A stretch of DNA of 37,141 nucleotides. It comes from Phycisphaerales bacterium. Lineage in GTDB: Bacteria > Planctomycetota > Phycisphaerae > Sedimentisphaerales > Anaerobacaceae. Both the position numbers and the translations under genes were made by a program. This document shows, piece by piece, positions 8,077-16,769 of this stretch. Positions within the stretch are counted from its first letter, which is position 1, and each line of letters starts with the position of its first letter. The stretch covers positions 2,676,917 through 2,714,057 of the forward strand of contig CP070675.1 in NCBI GenBank assembly GCA_020352215.1. Direction: 5' to 3'. Under the pieces are notes generated by a model. It saw only the letters and a list, made by a program, of their open reading frames with translations, was not told the DNA's origin and searched no databases.

Positions 8077-9810
8077 CTATTGCAGCACGCTTTGGGCATC
8101 CGTGTGACTGGTTCTCAGCACCTCCTCGATGGACACGATTCCGGCATTGACCTTTTCAATGCCATCCAACACCAGCGGGATCATTCCATTTTCGAGGGCC
8201 TTCGCTCTGAGCTTCTTTGTGCTGACTCGTTCGGTGATCATCTCGACGACCGCCTCGTCGGGCACGAACAACTCGTGTATCGCGATTCGGCCCGCGTAGC
8301 CGGTGTTTCTACACTTCTTGCAACCCAAGCCACGCCAAAAGTTTCCTACCTCGCCGCCTATTTTCTCGACGGTTCTTCTGATGCCGGCCGGGGGTTCGTA
8401 TTCTGTTTTACAGTTATGACATATCTTGCGGACCAATCGTTGCGCCAAGACCCCAATAAGTGAAGCGCTAACAAGGTACGGTGCGGCGCCGAGATCCAGC
8501 AGACGCGTCACGGCGCCAGGTGCATCGTTCGTGTGCAGGGTCGAGAGGACCAGATGGCCGGTAAGCGCAGCCTGCACGGCGATGTTTGCGGTGGCTTGGT
8601 CGCGAATCTCGCCGACCATTATTATGTCGGGGTCTTGTCTTAGCAGGCTCCTCAGAGCGGTCGAAAACTCAAAGCCCGCAGCGGTATTGACCTGGAACTG
8701 GTTTATTCCGCTTATGTTGCATTCGACGGGGTCTTCTACCGTGCAGATGTTGACATCCTCAGTACTCAGCTCTGTCAACGCGGCGTACAGGGTAGTGTTC
8801 TTGCCCGACCCTGTCGGCCCCGTCACCAGGACAATGCCGTTTGGCGCTTGGATTATCTCTTTGAAACGCTGGAGGTTTTTATAGGTAAAGCCAAGTGACT
8901 CAAGGTTGAAGAGTATCTTCTGGGGGTCGATGATTCTGATGACGACCTTTTCTCCGAAGTTGCCGGGCATGACCGATACTCGCAGGTCGATGGGCCTGCC
9001 TTCCACCAGGACATGGATGCCGCCGTCCTGGGGTAGTCGACGTTGGGCGATGTCGAGCTCGGCCATGATCTTTATGCGGGAGACAATGGCCGAATGCATT
9101 TGGTGCGGCGGACGTAGCTTCTCATACAACCTGCCATCGACTCGGTATCGAACTCGCAGTCTCTTCTCGTCCGGCTCAATGTGGATGTCACTGGCGTATT
9201 CACGCACGGCGTTGTACAGCAGATAATTGACCAGCTTGACGACAGGCGATTGGCCGGCTACCTCCTCGAGGTTGCTTATATCCTGCGTGATATTCTCTAT
9301 GAGAGTGAATTCTTCTAGTCCCTCGTCATCGATGATGTCGTCAATGACAAAGACATTGGCGGCTGGCAGATAGGTCTGAAGTGTCGCTCTGATGTCCTTT
9401 ATGGTTGAACATACTACCTGCACCTTGCAGCCGCTCATCCGCTCTATCTCGTCTATAAGAAAGACGTTGGTCGGCTCGCTGATCGCCACTGTAAGAACAT
9501 CGTGGACCTTAAACAGGGGCAATAGGGCATACTCTTCCAGCAAGTCGCGGGGCAGAAGCTCGACCACATTTACGTCGCATATCTTCGGACCGATCTGTGC
9601 GTACGGTACACCGTAGGCCTGGGCGAGGGCCGAGGCTATCTGATTTTCCGTACAGTAGCCCATCTCGACCAGCAGCTCGCCGAGCAACTTGCGATGGCCC
9701 TTCTCTTTCTGCTCGGCCAAGGCCGTATCGATCTGTTCGGCGCTGACAATGCCACGCGCGATCAGAAGCTGGCCAAGCTGCATTCTGTTTTCCGCTGCTA
9801 TTTCAGTCAT
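8077..9810 (-). CDS. gspE: Secretion/pilus assembly ATPase GspE/PilB with MshEN domain and atypical Walker A
   Basis: This is a cytoplasmic hexameric ATPase that powers pseudopilin extension. Residues 10-150 form an MshEN-type domain (T2SSE_N) with two motifs, QLGQLLIARG...LAEQ (11-34) and LLGELLVEMG...ALAQ (42-64). This domain binds c-di-GMP in MshE-type ATPases, but the leading Arg of each motif is replaced here by Gln and Leu. The catalytic core has GPTGSGKN (331-338), an Asp box, a Walker B region DPDIIMVGE (393-401), a His box STLHTNDA, and a CxxC/CxxC zinc site (Cys464, 467, 497, 500). The Walker A residue after Lys337 is Asn338 (AAC) where Ser or Thr normally binds Mg2+. Everything else looks intact and the length of 577 is normal. 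Confidence 0.94.
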   Translation of the reverse strand: MTEIAAENRMQLGQLLIARGIVSAEQIDTALAEQKEKGHRKLLGELLVEMGYCTENQIASALAQAYGVPYAQIGPKICDVNVVELLPRDLLEEYALLPLFKVHDVLTVAISEPTNVFLIDEIERMSGCKVQVVCSTIKDIRATLQTYLPAANVFVIDDIIDDEGLEEFTLIENITQDISNLEEVAGQSPVVKLVNYLLYNAVREYASDIHIEPDEKRLRVRYRVDGRLYEKLRPPHQMHSAIVSRIKIMAELDIAQRRLPQDGGIHVLVEGRPIDLRVSVMPGNFGEKVVIRIIDPQKILFNLESLGFTYKNLQRFKEIIQAPNGIVLVTGPTGSGKNTTLYAALTELSTEDVNICTVEDPVECNISGINQFQVNTAAGFEFSTALRSLLRQDPDIIMVGEIRDQATANIAVQAALTGHLVLSTLHTNDAPGAVTRLLDLGAAPYLVSASLIGVLAQRLVRKICHNCKTEYEPPAGIRRTVEKIGGEVGNFWRGLGCKKCRNTGYAGRIAIHELFVPDEAVVEMITERVSTKKLRAKALENGMIPLVLDGIEKVNAGIVSIEEVLRTSHTDAQSVLQ

Positions 9811-9824
9811 AACTCGTATCTCGC

Positions 9825-9845
9825 TGTGACCCGCCCAAGGTCACA
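9825..9845 (-). other. Hairpin in the leader of gspE
   Basis: A perfect 7-bp inverted repeat (TGTGACC/GGTCACA) with a 7-base loop lies in the 75-base gap between the STAS gene and gspE, 14 bases upstream of the gspE ATG. It could limit ribosome access or mark an RNA processing site. No U-run follows. Confidence 0.35.
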
Positions 9846-9885
9846 TGCTGATCTTGTGTAAAAGCCCCCCAACATCCTGTGCTCT

Positions 9886-10221
9886 TTACGCGAAACTCTT
9901 GACCGCTTCGGTAAGCTCGCCATACCGCTCAAATTCGGTTTCAAGTCGAGTGACTTCCAGGATCTTTTCGCAGTTTTCGTCGAGGCCTGCCAGTCGCAGT
10001 TGAGATTTGTTCTGATTGCAGTAGTCCCGGACCCACAACAGAAGTTCCAGGCCTTTGCTGTCAATGAATCCCACTGCGTTCAAGTCTATTACGATGCCAC
10101 GTCGGCGTCTTTCGACGACGCCTGTAATAGTGTTTCTGAGCAGCTCTGTGAAATCGGCGTCGAGCTCGCCCTGCAGCTCCACAACCGTGACGTCATTGTA
10201 GTCTTGCGTGTCAATTTTCAT
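9886..10221 (-). CDS. STAS-domain protein (anti-sigma factor antagonist-like)
   Basis: This is a 111-residue stand-alone STAS domain of the SpoIIAA/RsbV type. Such proteins act in the cytoplasm as phosphorylation-controlled protein-binding switches. The conserved loop GFIDSKGLELLL holds the phosphorylatable Ser55. The N-terminal strand VTVVELQGELDA is typical. Its ATG overlaps the stop of the HD-GYP gene (ATGA at 10221-10218), so the two are translationally coupled and probably partners. No RsbW-type kinase or PP2C phosphatase is encoded in the window, so the cognate kinase is elsewhere or the protein works by binding alone. Downstream comes the export ATPase, suggesting the switch acts on the secretion machine or its gene expression (inference). 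Confidence 0.88.
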   Translation of the reverse strand: MKIDTQDYNDVTVVELQGELDADFTELLRNTITGVVERRRRGIVIDLNAVGFIDSKGLELLLWVRDYCNQNKSQLRLAGLDENCEKILEVTRLETEFERYGELTEAVKSFA

Positions 10222-11909
10222 CTTATCAGCGTCCCAACGGCAGCGGTGCCGTATTCTGAGAAATCGTGACTCCCATAGATGTCACTGAAACCGTCTCGTA
10301 CGATGCGCCATAGTTGGTGGACATCGCTTTCCAGAAAGGCTTTGCCTATCTTCTCGTCAAACTGCGAGCCAAGACCTTTCCGTATCTCTTCAAGAGCCTG
10401 TTCAACCGTCATTGCCTCCCGATACGTTCGTTTTGATGTCATGGCATCGAAACTGTCCGCCACTCCCACGATCTTACCGGTCAGCGGTATTTCCTCTCCG
10501 GTGAGACCATGTGGATAACCTTTGCCGTCGATTCGTTCGTGGTGACACAGCACGCCAGGCACGATATCTCGCATTTGCCTTATTCCGCGGAGGATCCCGG
10601 CGCCAATCGAAGGGTGCTTCTTTATGCACTCTTGCTCTTGTTCACTTAACTTGCCTGCTTTGGTCAGGACGCCTTCCTCAATTCCTATCTTTCCTATGTC
10701 GTGCAGCAATCCTGCCAAGTAGATTTCGTGTATGCGCTCTTGCTCCACGGGCTCTCGCTCAGCGAGTCTCTCGGCAATCCATCGTGAGATAAATGCAACT
10801 CGTTCAGAATGGCCGCGAGTATACTTGTCCTTGGCATCGATGCTGTTTGTCAGCGCCTTCAATGAGCCTATGAATAATTCCTTGAGGTCCTTGAATAACC
10901 TGCCGTTCTCTATAAAGACGGCACAGCCACTGGCTACTGAATTGAACAGCTTCACGTCGGTGCTGTCGAAGTCCTGTTTGTCTATTCTGTTAATCGCGAC
11001 CATCAGTCCTATTATTGAGTGGCCGTTTCTCATATTGCGAACGAAAGGTGAATCAACTTTCTCTTTGCCAAACAAAGGCACCACAATGATGTTTCTAATG
11101 CTGTCGGGCCAATCATACTTGAACGCCGAATCGACCTCGCTGTCCAGCAGAGCTTCTTTGCCGCTGTTTATCTCGTCCATTAGCCGGCCGCGCAAGGTAG
11201 GCGCCAGTTGATCATCTACGTCAATCAATCCGGACCCGGCGGCGACAGTCAACTTCGGCTCGTCATCCACGGTCTTTTCCAGCAGTATTGTGATGCCTTC
11301 GACCTGGACAATCTCCGTCAGGCTGTCACATGCCATTTGCAGGAAGTTCGCGTCCGATTCGGTGACCTTCATGTTCGTGCTGAGCTTGTGGAGCAACACG
11401 AGTTCTTCGTATGTTTGTGCAAGCTCAGTGCCGACCATTTCGATGTGTCTTTCGGTCTTGCTGGCAACATGGAACTCCTCCACCAAGATGCTGAGCATTT
11501 CCACCAAGTACTCAGAATTAGCCTGAGCTGAACCGGCCGAGGGCAAGTCGAACGACGAGGGCTCACCTAAATCGATCAGGGCTACCCCCAGGGGTTCGGG
11601 CGGCTGACCGCTGCAAGGCGCTTCCCGGAGGACCGTTGCCAGGATTATGTTTGTGTCCCCAAATCGCCATACGGGTACGTCGGTATTGTCACAGGGGCCA
11701 TCGCTGGCTTTATGACCCACGCATTGTCGGCTGGCTTCGATCAACTCTTGCGGATTGCTTGTGAATCTGCCGGCTTCACAGATTTGGATGAGTTCCCCGT
11801 GGCCATCACAAACCGCGAAGTTCACACCGAACTTCGTTATCCTTTTGCCAAACTTTGCCAGCTCTCGGAGCCGGCATTGGCCCAGACTGTTACTGCGAGT
11901 TTCCAACAT
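10218..11909 (-). CDS. HD-GYP c-di-GMP phosphodiesterase with GAF and N-terminal sensor domains
   Basis: This is a predicted cyclic di-GMP phosphodiesterase. Residue numbers count from ATG 11909. An N-terminal sensor-like region (about 15-118) is followed by a helical segment (135-175) and a GAF domain (about 175-340). The HD-GYP domain (about 350-540) is complete: HSERV, LLHDIGK (metal-binding HD), HPSIGAGIL, HHERIDGKGYP and the ADSFDAM block. The presence of the full HHE-x-x-DG-x-GYP motif argues for real catalytic activity. A TTG at 11921 also opens the frame, but ATG 11909 has GAG seven bases upstream. The 3' end overlaps the STAS gene by four bases. There is no signal peptide or membrane span, so it acts in the cytoplasm, probably fed by the receiver protein encoded just upstream. 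Confidence 0.92.
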   Translation of the reverse strand: MLETRSNSLGQCRLRELAKFGKRITKFGVNFAVCDGHGELIQICEAGRFTSNPQELIEASRQCVGHKASDGPCDNTDVPVWRFGDTNIILATVLREAPCSGQPPEPLGVALIDLGEPSSFDLPSAGSAQANSEYLVEMLSILVEEFHVASKTERHIEMVGTELAQTYEELVLLHKLSTNMKVTESDANFLQMACDSLTEIVQVEGITILLEKTVDDEPKLTVAAGSGLIDVDDQLAPTLRGRLMDEINSGKEALLDSEVDSAFKYDWPDSIRNIIVVPLFGKEKVDSPFVRNMRNGHSIIGLMVAINRIDKQDFDSTDVKLFNSVASGCAVFIENGRLFKDLKELFIGSLKALTNSIDAKDKYTRGHSERVAFISRWIAERLAEREPVEQERIHEIYLAGLLHDIGKIGIEEGVLTKAGKLSEQEQECIKKHPSIGAGILRGIRQMRDIVPGVLCHHERIDGKGYPHGLTGEEIPLTGKIVGVADSFDAMTSKRTYREAMTVEQALEEIRKGLGSQFDEKIGKAFLESDVHQLWRIVRDGFSDIYGSHDFSEYGTAAVGTLIR

Positions 11910-12043
11910 AGTGCTTCTCAAGTGGTTGTTGCCTGTTCAACTACTCACACTGGCTTCCGGCAAGTGCTGTACGCAACAGGGGCAAACAGCCAGTATGAGT
12001 TGTCTTCCATCACAGGCGACGTTCTCCTCCATAGTATCGGTGC

Positions 12044-12436
12044 TTACTTGTCAATCACGATCTGCGCTTGGTGCAGAATGTCTTCGATGGTTCCCATCAG
12101 CTCCCTTGGACTGAACGGCTTGCTGAGACACTCTGATATCCGCAGACGTCTCTGCTGATCCTCGGGAATTGCGAAGCTGCGGGCGGTCAGCATGATAACC
12201 GGCACGTTCTTCGTTGCCTCGTTGTCCCGGAGTCTCTCCACAAGTTCTATTCCCGTCATCACGGGCATTTGGAAATCCGTGACGATAATGTCCGGCTTCT
12301 CTTGACAAGCCAGGTCAAGGGCCTCAGCGCCGTTGTCGGCCGAGACTACCTCATAGCCATTGTTGCGGAGCTTTATCGCCACCACATGAATAATGTGTAC
12401 CTCATCGTCAACTACCAGAACTTTCTTTCCCGACAT
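12044..12436 (-). CDS. Single-domain response regulator (CheY-like receiver)
   Basis: This is a stand-alone phosphorylation receiver of about 130 residues without an output domain. From ATG 12436 the acidic pocket (VVDDE), the phosphoacceptor Asp54 in VTDFQMP, Thr84 in MLTAR and Lys106 in LSKPFSP are all present, so it should be phosphorylatable. The start was moved from a TTG at 12451 to ATG 12436, which has GGAG nine bases upstream and places the first strand (KKVLVVDDE) at the usual position. It lies 68 bases downstream of the histidine kinase gene and 134 bases upstream of the HD-GYP gene, so the simplest reading is kinase to receiver to phosphodiesterase. With no DNA-binding domain it must signal by protein contact. 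Confidence 0.92.
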   Translation of the reverse strand: MSGKKVLVVDDEVHIIHVVAIKLRNNGYEVVSADNGAEALDLACQEKPDIIVTDFQMPVMTGIELVERLRDNEATKNVPVIMLTARSFAIPEDQQRRLRISECLSKPFSPRELMGTIEDILHQAQIVIDK

Positions 12437-12504
12437 AGTCTGTTTCTCCAAAAGTCACGGTGTCAGCGTACGCTCCATTGTCTGGTCTCTCTTTCCATTC
12501 TCTG

Positions 12505-14091
12505 CTATGCTGCTTCCACTTTTTGCTCTGTCGCCAAGGGTAGCTCGAAGCCAAAAGTGCTTCCGACATCGACCTGGCTCGTAACAAACACCCTGCCATT
12601 GTGGATTCTCTCCACAATTTGCTTGACAAGGTTCAGTCCCAATCCCGTACCCTGCGCCAGTTTCTTGTTGGCGCCGACCCGGTAGAACTTGTCGAAGACA
12701 TGTTCGATTTGGTCGGCCGGGATTCCGACGCCTGTGTCAGTTATGCTGACGCGCGCCAAGCGTGCGTCTTCGTCAACTTCAGTTGTGATCTTCACGGAAC
12801 CTCCGGCTCGCGTGTACTTTACGGCGTTGCTGAGCAGATTGATAATTACCTGTGACAACATGTCTTTGTCTGCGTACACCTGGTCGTACACAATGGGTTT
12901 TTGTCCTGAGATCTCGACGTTCTTTTGCTCGGCGTAACTCCTTATCATTTGGAGTTGTTCTTCTATCAGGATCATCAGGCTCAGAGGTGTCTTGTCCACC
13001 TTTATCAGGCCTGACTCGATTCGTGAGATGTTCAGGATGTCTTCAATCAGCCGGTTCAGTCTTTCCGCCTGAGTCTGGATAACGGAATAGAACTTCCTTC
13101 TCGTCTCTTCGTCAGCCGCTTCGCCGTCACAGAGCATTTCCGCATAAGCTGTAATGGATGCAAGCGGGGTCTTCAATTCATGGGAAACGTGACTCACGAA
13201 GTCGTTCTTCATCTGTGATATTTCTTTTTCTCGGGTGACATCGTGCAGGGCGGCCGCAATTCCACAGACGTGCTGACTGTCATCGTGAACACATGAAACT
13301 ATGCAGTCGTAGGTTCTTGGATTTACAGCCGCCCGGGCAGGTGTCCCGTCTTCCTGTTGCGAAGCGAACTCGGAAGAGAGTTCGATTTCCCTTCTTGTTG
13401 CCTGGGTTTTCGCTTTCCTGCTTTGGCGCAGGAAGTCTGCGAATTTCCTTTTGCCTGTGCCGGTGTTCTCGGCGCCGAAAATTTCGTCAATGGATTGGTG
13501 CTGTGAGCCCTCGTGGTCAAAATTGAAGAGTTTGCCGGCCGCCTCATTGGCGATCAATAGCCTGTCGAACTCATCAAAGACAATAACGGCATCGGGCAGG
13601 CTATAGATGATGGCTTCGGTGTTTCGTCTTTGTTTGTTAGAAAGCCGGGTCTGAATTTGCAGCTGCTCGATTTGCTCCAGGAGTTGTTCTGTGGCCTCGG
13701 AATAACTGTCCACGTACCCGACTATTGCTTCGGTCAACTCAATTGCCTCTGTGAGCTTGACCTGAAAAGCGGGCGTATTGTGGCCTGCGGTCCGATGCGC
13801 AGTCGGGTCCTGGAGACCGGTGGGCCGTTGGCCTGGACAGATGCCTGACGCGATGTGTTGCTGCATCTGTGAGGCCGTGGACGCGATGGCGCGGGCCAGT
13901 CTCAGCCAGTACCAGCCGAGCCAAATCACGCCCACGGCCCCGACGCAATATGCGGTGAAGCGTAGTACGTCGCAGAAGCTTCGCCACCCAGCTCCGATGC
14001 CAGAATCCAGCCACTCGGTCGCGCCTGCCACAAGAAGGCTTATGACGACCGTGCCTGTGACTACTGCGTATGGGACTTTAGCGGGTTTCAA
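12505..14091 (-). CDS. Membrane sensor histidine kinase with PAS domain
   Basis: This is a 528-residue inner-membrane kinase. Two N-terminal membrane segments (about 8-25 and 45-63) enclose a very short periplasmic loop, so it probably senses a membrane or cytoplasmic signal. A coiled-coil linker (110-160) leads to a PAS domain (about 158-285, starting SLPDAVIVFDEFDRLLIAN). HisKA follows with phosphoacceptor His304 in VSHELKTPLASI. HATPase_c has the N box NLLSNAVKYT, G1 box DTGVGIP and G2 box GTGLGL, so it is catalytically complete. The start is a TTG at 14091 with GGAG eight bases upstream. It is the first gene of a four-gene signalling block between the secretin and the ATPase. Its likely partner is the receiver 68 bases downstream. 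Confidence 0.92.
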   Translation of the reverse strand: MKPAKVPYAVVTGTVVISLLVAGATEWLDSGIGAGWRSFCDVLRFTAYCVGAVGVIWLGWYWLRLARAIASTASQMQQHIASGICPGQRPTGLQDPTAHRTAGHNTPAFQVKLTEAIELTEAIVGYVDSYSEATEQLLEQIEQLQIQTRLSNKQRRNTEAIIYSLPDAVIVFDEFDRLLIANEAAGKLFNFDHEGSQHQSIDEIFGAENTGTGKRKFADFLRQSRKAKTQATRREIELSSEFASQQEDGTPARAAVNPRTYDCIVSCVHDDSQHVCGIAAALHDVTREKEISQMKNDFVSHVSHELKTPLASITAYAEMLCDGEAADEETRRKFYSVIQTQAERLNRLIEDILNISRIESGLIKVDKTPLSLMILIEEQLQMIRSYAEQKNVEISGQKPIVYDQVYADKDMLSQVIINLLSNAVKYTRAGGSVKITTEVDEDARLARVSITDTGVGIPADQIEHVFDKFYRVGANKKLAQGTGLGLNLVKQIVERIHNGRVFVTSQVDVGSTFGFELPLATEQKVEAA

Positions 14092-14182
14092 ACCAACAGC
14101 TCCAGTTCTTTCCCTTTCTCAGTCCTGCCTCTTACCGTTGTCCTTGACCTTACCATTCTGCCAAGGCTGTCCGTGCGCAGGC

Positions 14183-14221
14183 GGGTAGCGGCAAAACTCC
14201 TTCCTACTCTTGCTGCTACCC
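14183..14221 (-). other. Long intercistronic hairpin between secretin and kinase genes
   Basis: GGGTAGC at 14183-14189 pairs with GCTACCC at 14215-14221. After one mismatch, four more pairs (GCAA/TTGC) extend the stem. It lies in the 152-base gap separating the secretion core genes from the signalling block and has no U-run after it on the minus strand. It may be an RNA-processing or partial-termination site that sets different levels for the two halves of the operon (inference). Nothing else is evident in this gap. Confidence 0.35.
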
Positions 14222-14243
14222 TTACCTCCTCACGTGCGCCCGC

Positions 14244-16019
14244 TTACCTCCTCAGCCAGTTGGGTGCCTGCTTCAGATCGATGTCTTCCAGAATGATCCT
14301 CTCCAGCTTGCTGGCCTCGTCAGGATTCGTTTCCGCAAGGATTCTCTCTCTCAACCGGATCGCCTCGAGATACGTTGGGCGAAGTATCAGGGCCACGCGA
14401 ACCTTGCGAACCGCAGATGTGATGTCGCCTTCGACGTAGTACCGAGCTGCCTCAGCGTATGCATCCTCAGCCCACCTTGACCTACCAATGCTCAGCTGGG
14501 CATCTTTCGCACCGAACCTCTTGCGGCGGATATCCTCGACTCTGCCGTCGCCGTCCGTCTCACTGGGCTGCTCGATGATGCGCACAGTGAGGATAATTAT
14601 CACTTCCTCACGCTGGTTAACGTCTCTTGTCCCTCTAAACAGAGAGCCTACTACGGGGAAATTCCCAAGTATGGGCACCTGACTTCGGCCTGATGTCAGA
14701 ACATCTCTGAAGAGACCGCCAATAACAATTGTCTCACCATCCTTGACAAGGATGTTTGTTTTCAGCTCCGTCGTGGTTTCATCCGGCACGCCTTCGTCGT
14801 TGAGTTCAGCGATACTGTCTTTTGGGTATATGTCCATACGGATGTAACCGTCGTTTCCAATAAACGGTCTGAAAACCAGTCTTGTACCTGTTTCCAGGAA
14901 TTTGACCTCACCTTCGGTAGCCACGCCACCCTCGGAAATAGTAGTACTCGAACGGTATCCGAGGTTTCTACCGATTAGCACGTATCCTTCTTGCTTGTTC
15001 AGCGCAAGAATCTTCGGATTGGCGAGCACTGTAGAATCGGTCACGCTCTCCAGTGCGCTGATGAAGGCCTGGGCGTTGCCACTGGCGATCCCTATTTTCA
15101 GTCCTCCAGTGGTTGCAACGCTAGGTGCAAAGCCCGTTGTTTCGAGATGGGTCCCTGCCCCTGGTGTCAGAGCCGGAAAACTCGAGAAGCTCACCCCAGT
15201 CAGGAAGTTCAGATCAACCCCAACTTGCATCTCTTCAGTCAGAAGCACGGCCATAATGGTAGCCTCAACGAGAACCTGTTGGGGCCTGACATCAAGAGAC
15301 GCGATGACTTCCTCGGCCTTGGCGATCTTCTCAGGGAAATCGTAGATCACGAGAGTTTCGTGCCCGGCGAGACTGTCACCACTGCCACCACCTCCGGAGC
15401 CAGCCGAAGATCCACTGCTGCCACCACTACCGCCTCCGGCGGAAAGGTCCGTCTCGGCGGGAGAACTTGTCTGAACCAAGGCATCCGCACTGAGGACGGG
15501 TGTTACTAAGTTCTTGGCTTCTACAGCCGTGATGTAGTACAGCACAATGACCTTATGCACCTTACGGTCGGGGTCCTCTTTGATCTTCTTGTATTCCTCT
15601 TTGGTGTATACCTTGATCAGTGGGCCCACTCGGTCGTACTTGAAGTCTGCCCCCAAGACTGCATCCATGGCCTCTTCAAAGGTCACGTTTCTAAGCCTGG
15701 TGAAGCCCAGAACGCCGTCAACGCCGGATGAAGGTACGATGTTCTCCTTGAAATACAGCGCCAGTGTGTGCAATCCCTTCTTGATGCTGCTGTCCTTCTC
15801 AAAGGCGATAAAGGACATCCTTCCATCGGCTGACAGTTCCGGTTCTCCCTCGGGCGCGTCAATCGACGCGACCTCTGCGCTTTGGCCGGGCTCAACACTC
15901 GTCTGGCTCTGGTTGGCCCCGCCGAAGGAAATCGGCGTCGCGACGACCATTACAAAGAGCAGCAGGAACAAGTACTTTCCGAGCTCAAGTTGGCGTTTAG
16001 AACCTCTTTTACAGCACAT
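14244..16019 (-). CDS. gspD: Outer-membrane secretin GspD/PilQ-like with C-terminal TPR-like extension
   Basis: This protein forms the outer-membrane gate of the secretion/pilus system. The signal sequence is LGKYLFLLLFVMVVATPISF. A short N-domain set follows (about 70-180), then a Gly/Ser-rich loop at about 194-215, an N3-like repeat, and the secretin core (about 245-485). The signature VPILGNFPVVGSLF is at 448-461. Unusually, the protein does not end after the core: about 100 further residues with a TPR-like pattern (EAARYYVEGDITSAVRKVRV) reach the C-terminus where many secretins have an S-domain. ATG 16019 was chosen because AAGGAGA lies six bases upstream. A GTG at 16043 opens the same frame. 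No pilotin gene is visible. Confidence 0.92.
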   Translation of the reverse strand: MCCKRGSKRQLELGKYLFLLLFVMVVATPISFGGANQSQTSVEPGQSAEVASIDAPEGEPELSADGRMSFIAFEKDSSIKKGLHTLALYFKENIVPSSGVDGVLGFTRLRNVTFEEAMDAVLGADFKYDRVGPLIKVYTKEEYKKIKEDPDRKVHKVIVLYYITAVEAKNLVTPVLSADALVQTSSPAETDLSAGGGSGGSSGSSAGSGGGGSGDSLAGHETLVIYDFPEKIAKAEEVIASLDVRPQQVLVEATIMAVLLTEEMQVGVDLNFLTGVSFSSFPALTPGAGTHLETTGFAPSVATTGGLKIGIASGNAQAFISALESVTDSTVLANPKILALNKQEGYVLIGRNLGYRSSTTISEGGVATEGEVKFLETGTRLVFRPFIGNDGYIRMDIYPKDSIAELNDEGVPDETTTELKTNILVKDGETIVIGGLFRDVLTSGRSQVPILGNFPVVGSLFRGTRDVNQREEVIIILTVRIIEQPSETDGDGRVEDIRRKRFGAKDAQLSIGRSRWAEDAYAEAARYYVEGDITSAVRKVRVALILRPTYLEAIRLRERILAETNPDEASKLERIILEDIDLKQAPNWLRR

Positions 16020-16123
16020 GATTCGTCTCCTTTTTTCAAACACTTACCTTGTTTTGTATTGCGGGGTCACAAACGATGTCTTCTTTGTTTGGTGCCCGCA
16101 AACACATTCGAAAGCCTTCTGGT

Positions 16124-16726
16124 TCAGTTAGTTTCGTCAATATCAGCCATTTTCAGTGTTATGCGTGTTTTTCCAACTTCTACGAGCACTGTGCCTTCTC
16201 CAATTGCAAGTACTTCAGATTCGTACTTGTCGGTTCCGTCCCTGATGGACAACTTGTCCCCCACCGAAACAAGCTTGTTATTGATGAGGGCCCGGCGATC
16301 CTCGCCCATCACTATCGCTTCCAGCTTTAGATTCTTCTTGACCTGAAAGACAACTTCTTCATTATCACCTGTTGAAATGACACCTACTTCTTCTTTATCG
16401 GTTACGTTCTGCCCTTCTATGTTTTTTGCGAAACTCATCCAGCCGTTTGAGGCGAAGAAGTCTCTGGAAATCACGTCATTGCGCCCCGAAACCTTTGGCA
16501 GCTCGACGAAGAGAACACGGACGCTCGAACTTGACTGGTTGCCGGAGTCGTTTTGTTGGACGGCGGCTTCAGCAGCATCGGGTTTGTCTCCAGTGAGTAC
16601 CCTGATCCACATGATTGCCATCACAGCGATTAGGGTGAAAGCGAGCGCACTCTTTTTCCTTTGAGCGGCCAACCTACCGAGAGGCCCGTTGACTCTGCTG
16701 CCCAGATGTGCCATCTTTCGCTTCAT
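16124..16726 (-). CDS. GspC/PilP-like inner-membrane linker protein
   Basis: This 200-residue bitopic protein probably links the inner-membrane platform to the secretin. A basic cytoplasmic N-terminus is followed by one membrane segment (about 26-44, SALAFTLIAVMAIMWIRVL), a flexible Ser/Gln-rich stretch and a small beta-rich C-terminal domain (about 130-195). The domain reads LKLEAIVMGEDRRALINNK followed by VSVGDKL and a KTRITLKM end. This layout and the 'V-x-G-D' turn resemble the homology region of GspC and the periplasmic domain of PilP. Sequence similarity is too low to choose between them. Position between pilO and the secretin gene matches pilP in classical pilM-N-O-P-Q operons. The start at 16726 has no clear ribosome site, and ATG 16714 is an alternative. 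Confidence 0.7.
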   Translation of the reverse strand: MKRKMAHLGSRVNGPLGRLAAQRKKSALAFTLIAVMAIMWIRVLTGDKPDAAEAAVQQNDSGNQSSSSVRVLFVELPKVSGRNDVISRDFFASNGWMSFAKNIEGQNVTDKEEVGVISTGDNEEVVFQVKKNLKLEAIVMGEDRRALINNKLVSVGDKLSIRDGTDKYESEVLAIGEGTVLVEVGKTRITLKMADIDETN

Positions 16727-16769
16727 ATCTGATCAATCGCTCGACAAAAACTATCAACGTGAGCCGGCA

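Noticed and set aside
11937..12032. 31-codon open frame on the minus strand between the receiver and HD-GYP genes
   Set aside because: It has no ribosome binding site and no recognisable family. A frame this short is expected by chance in this gap.
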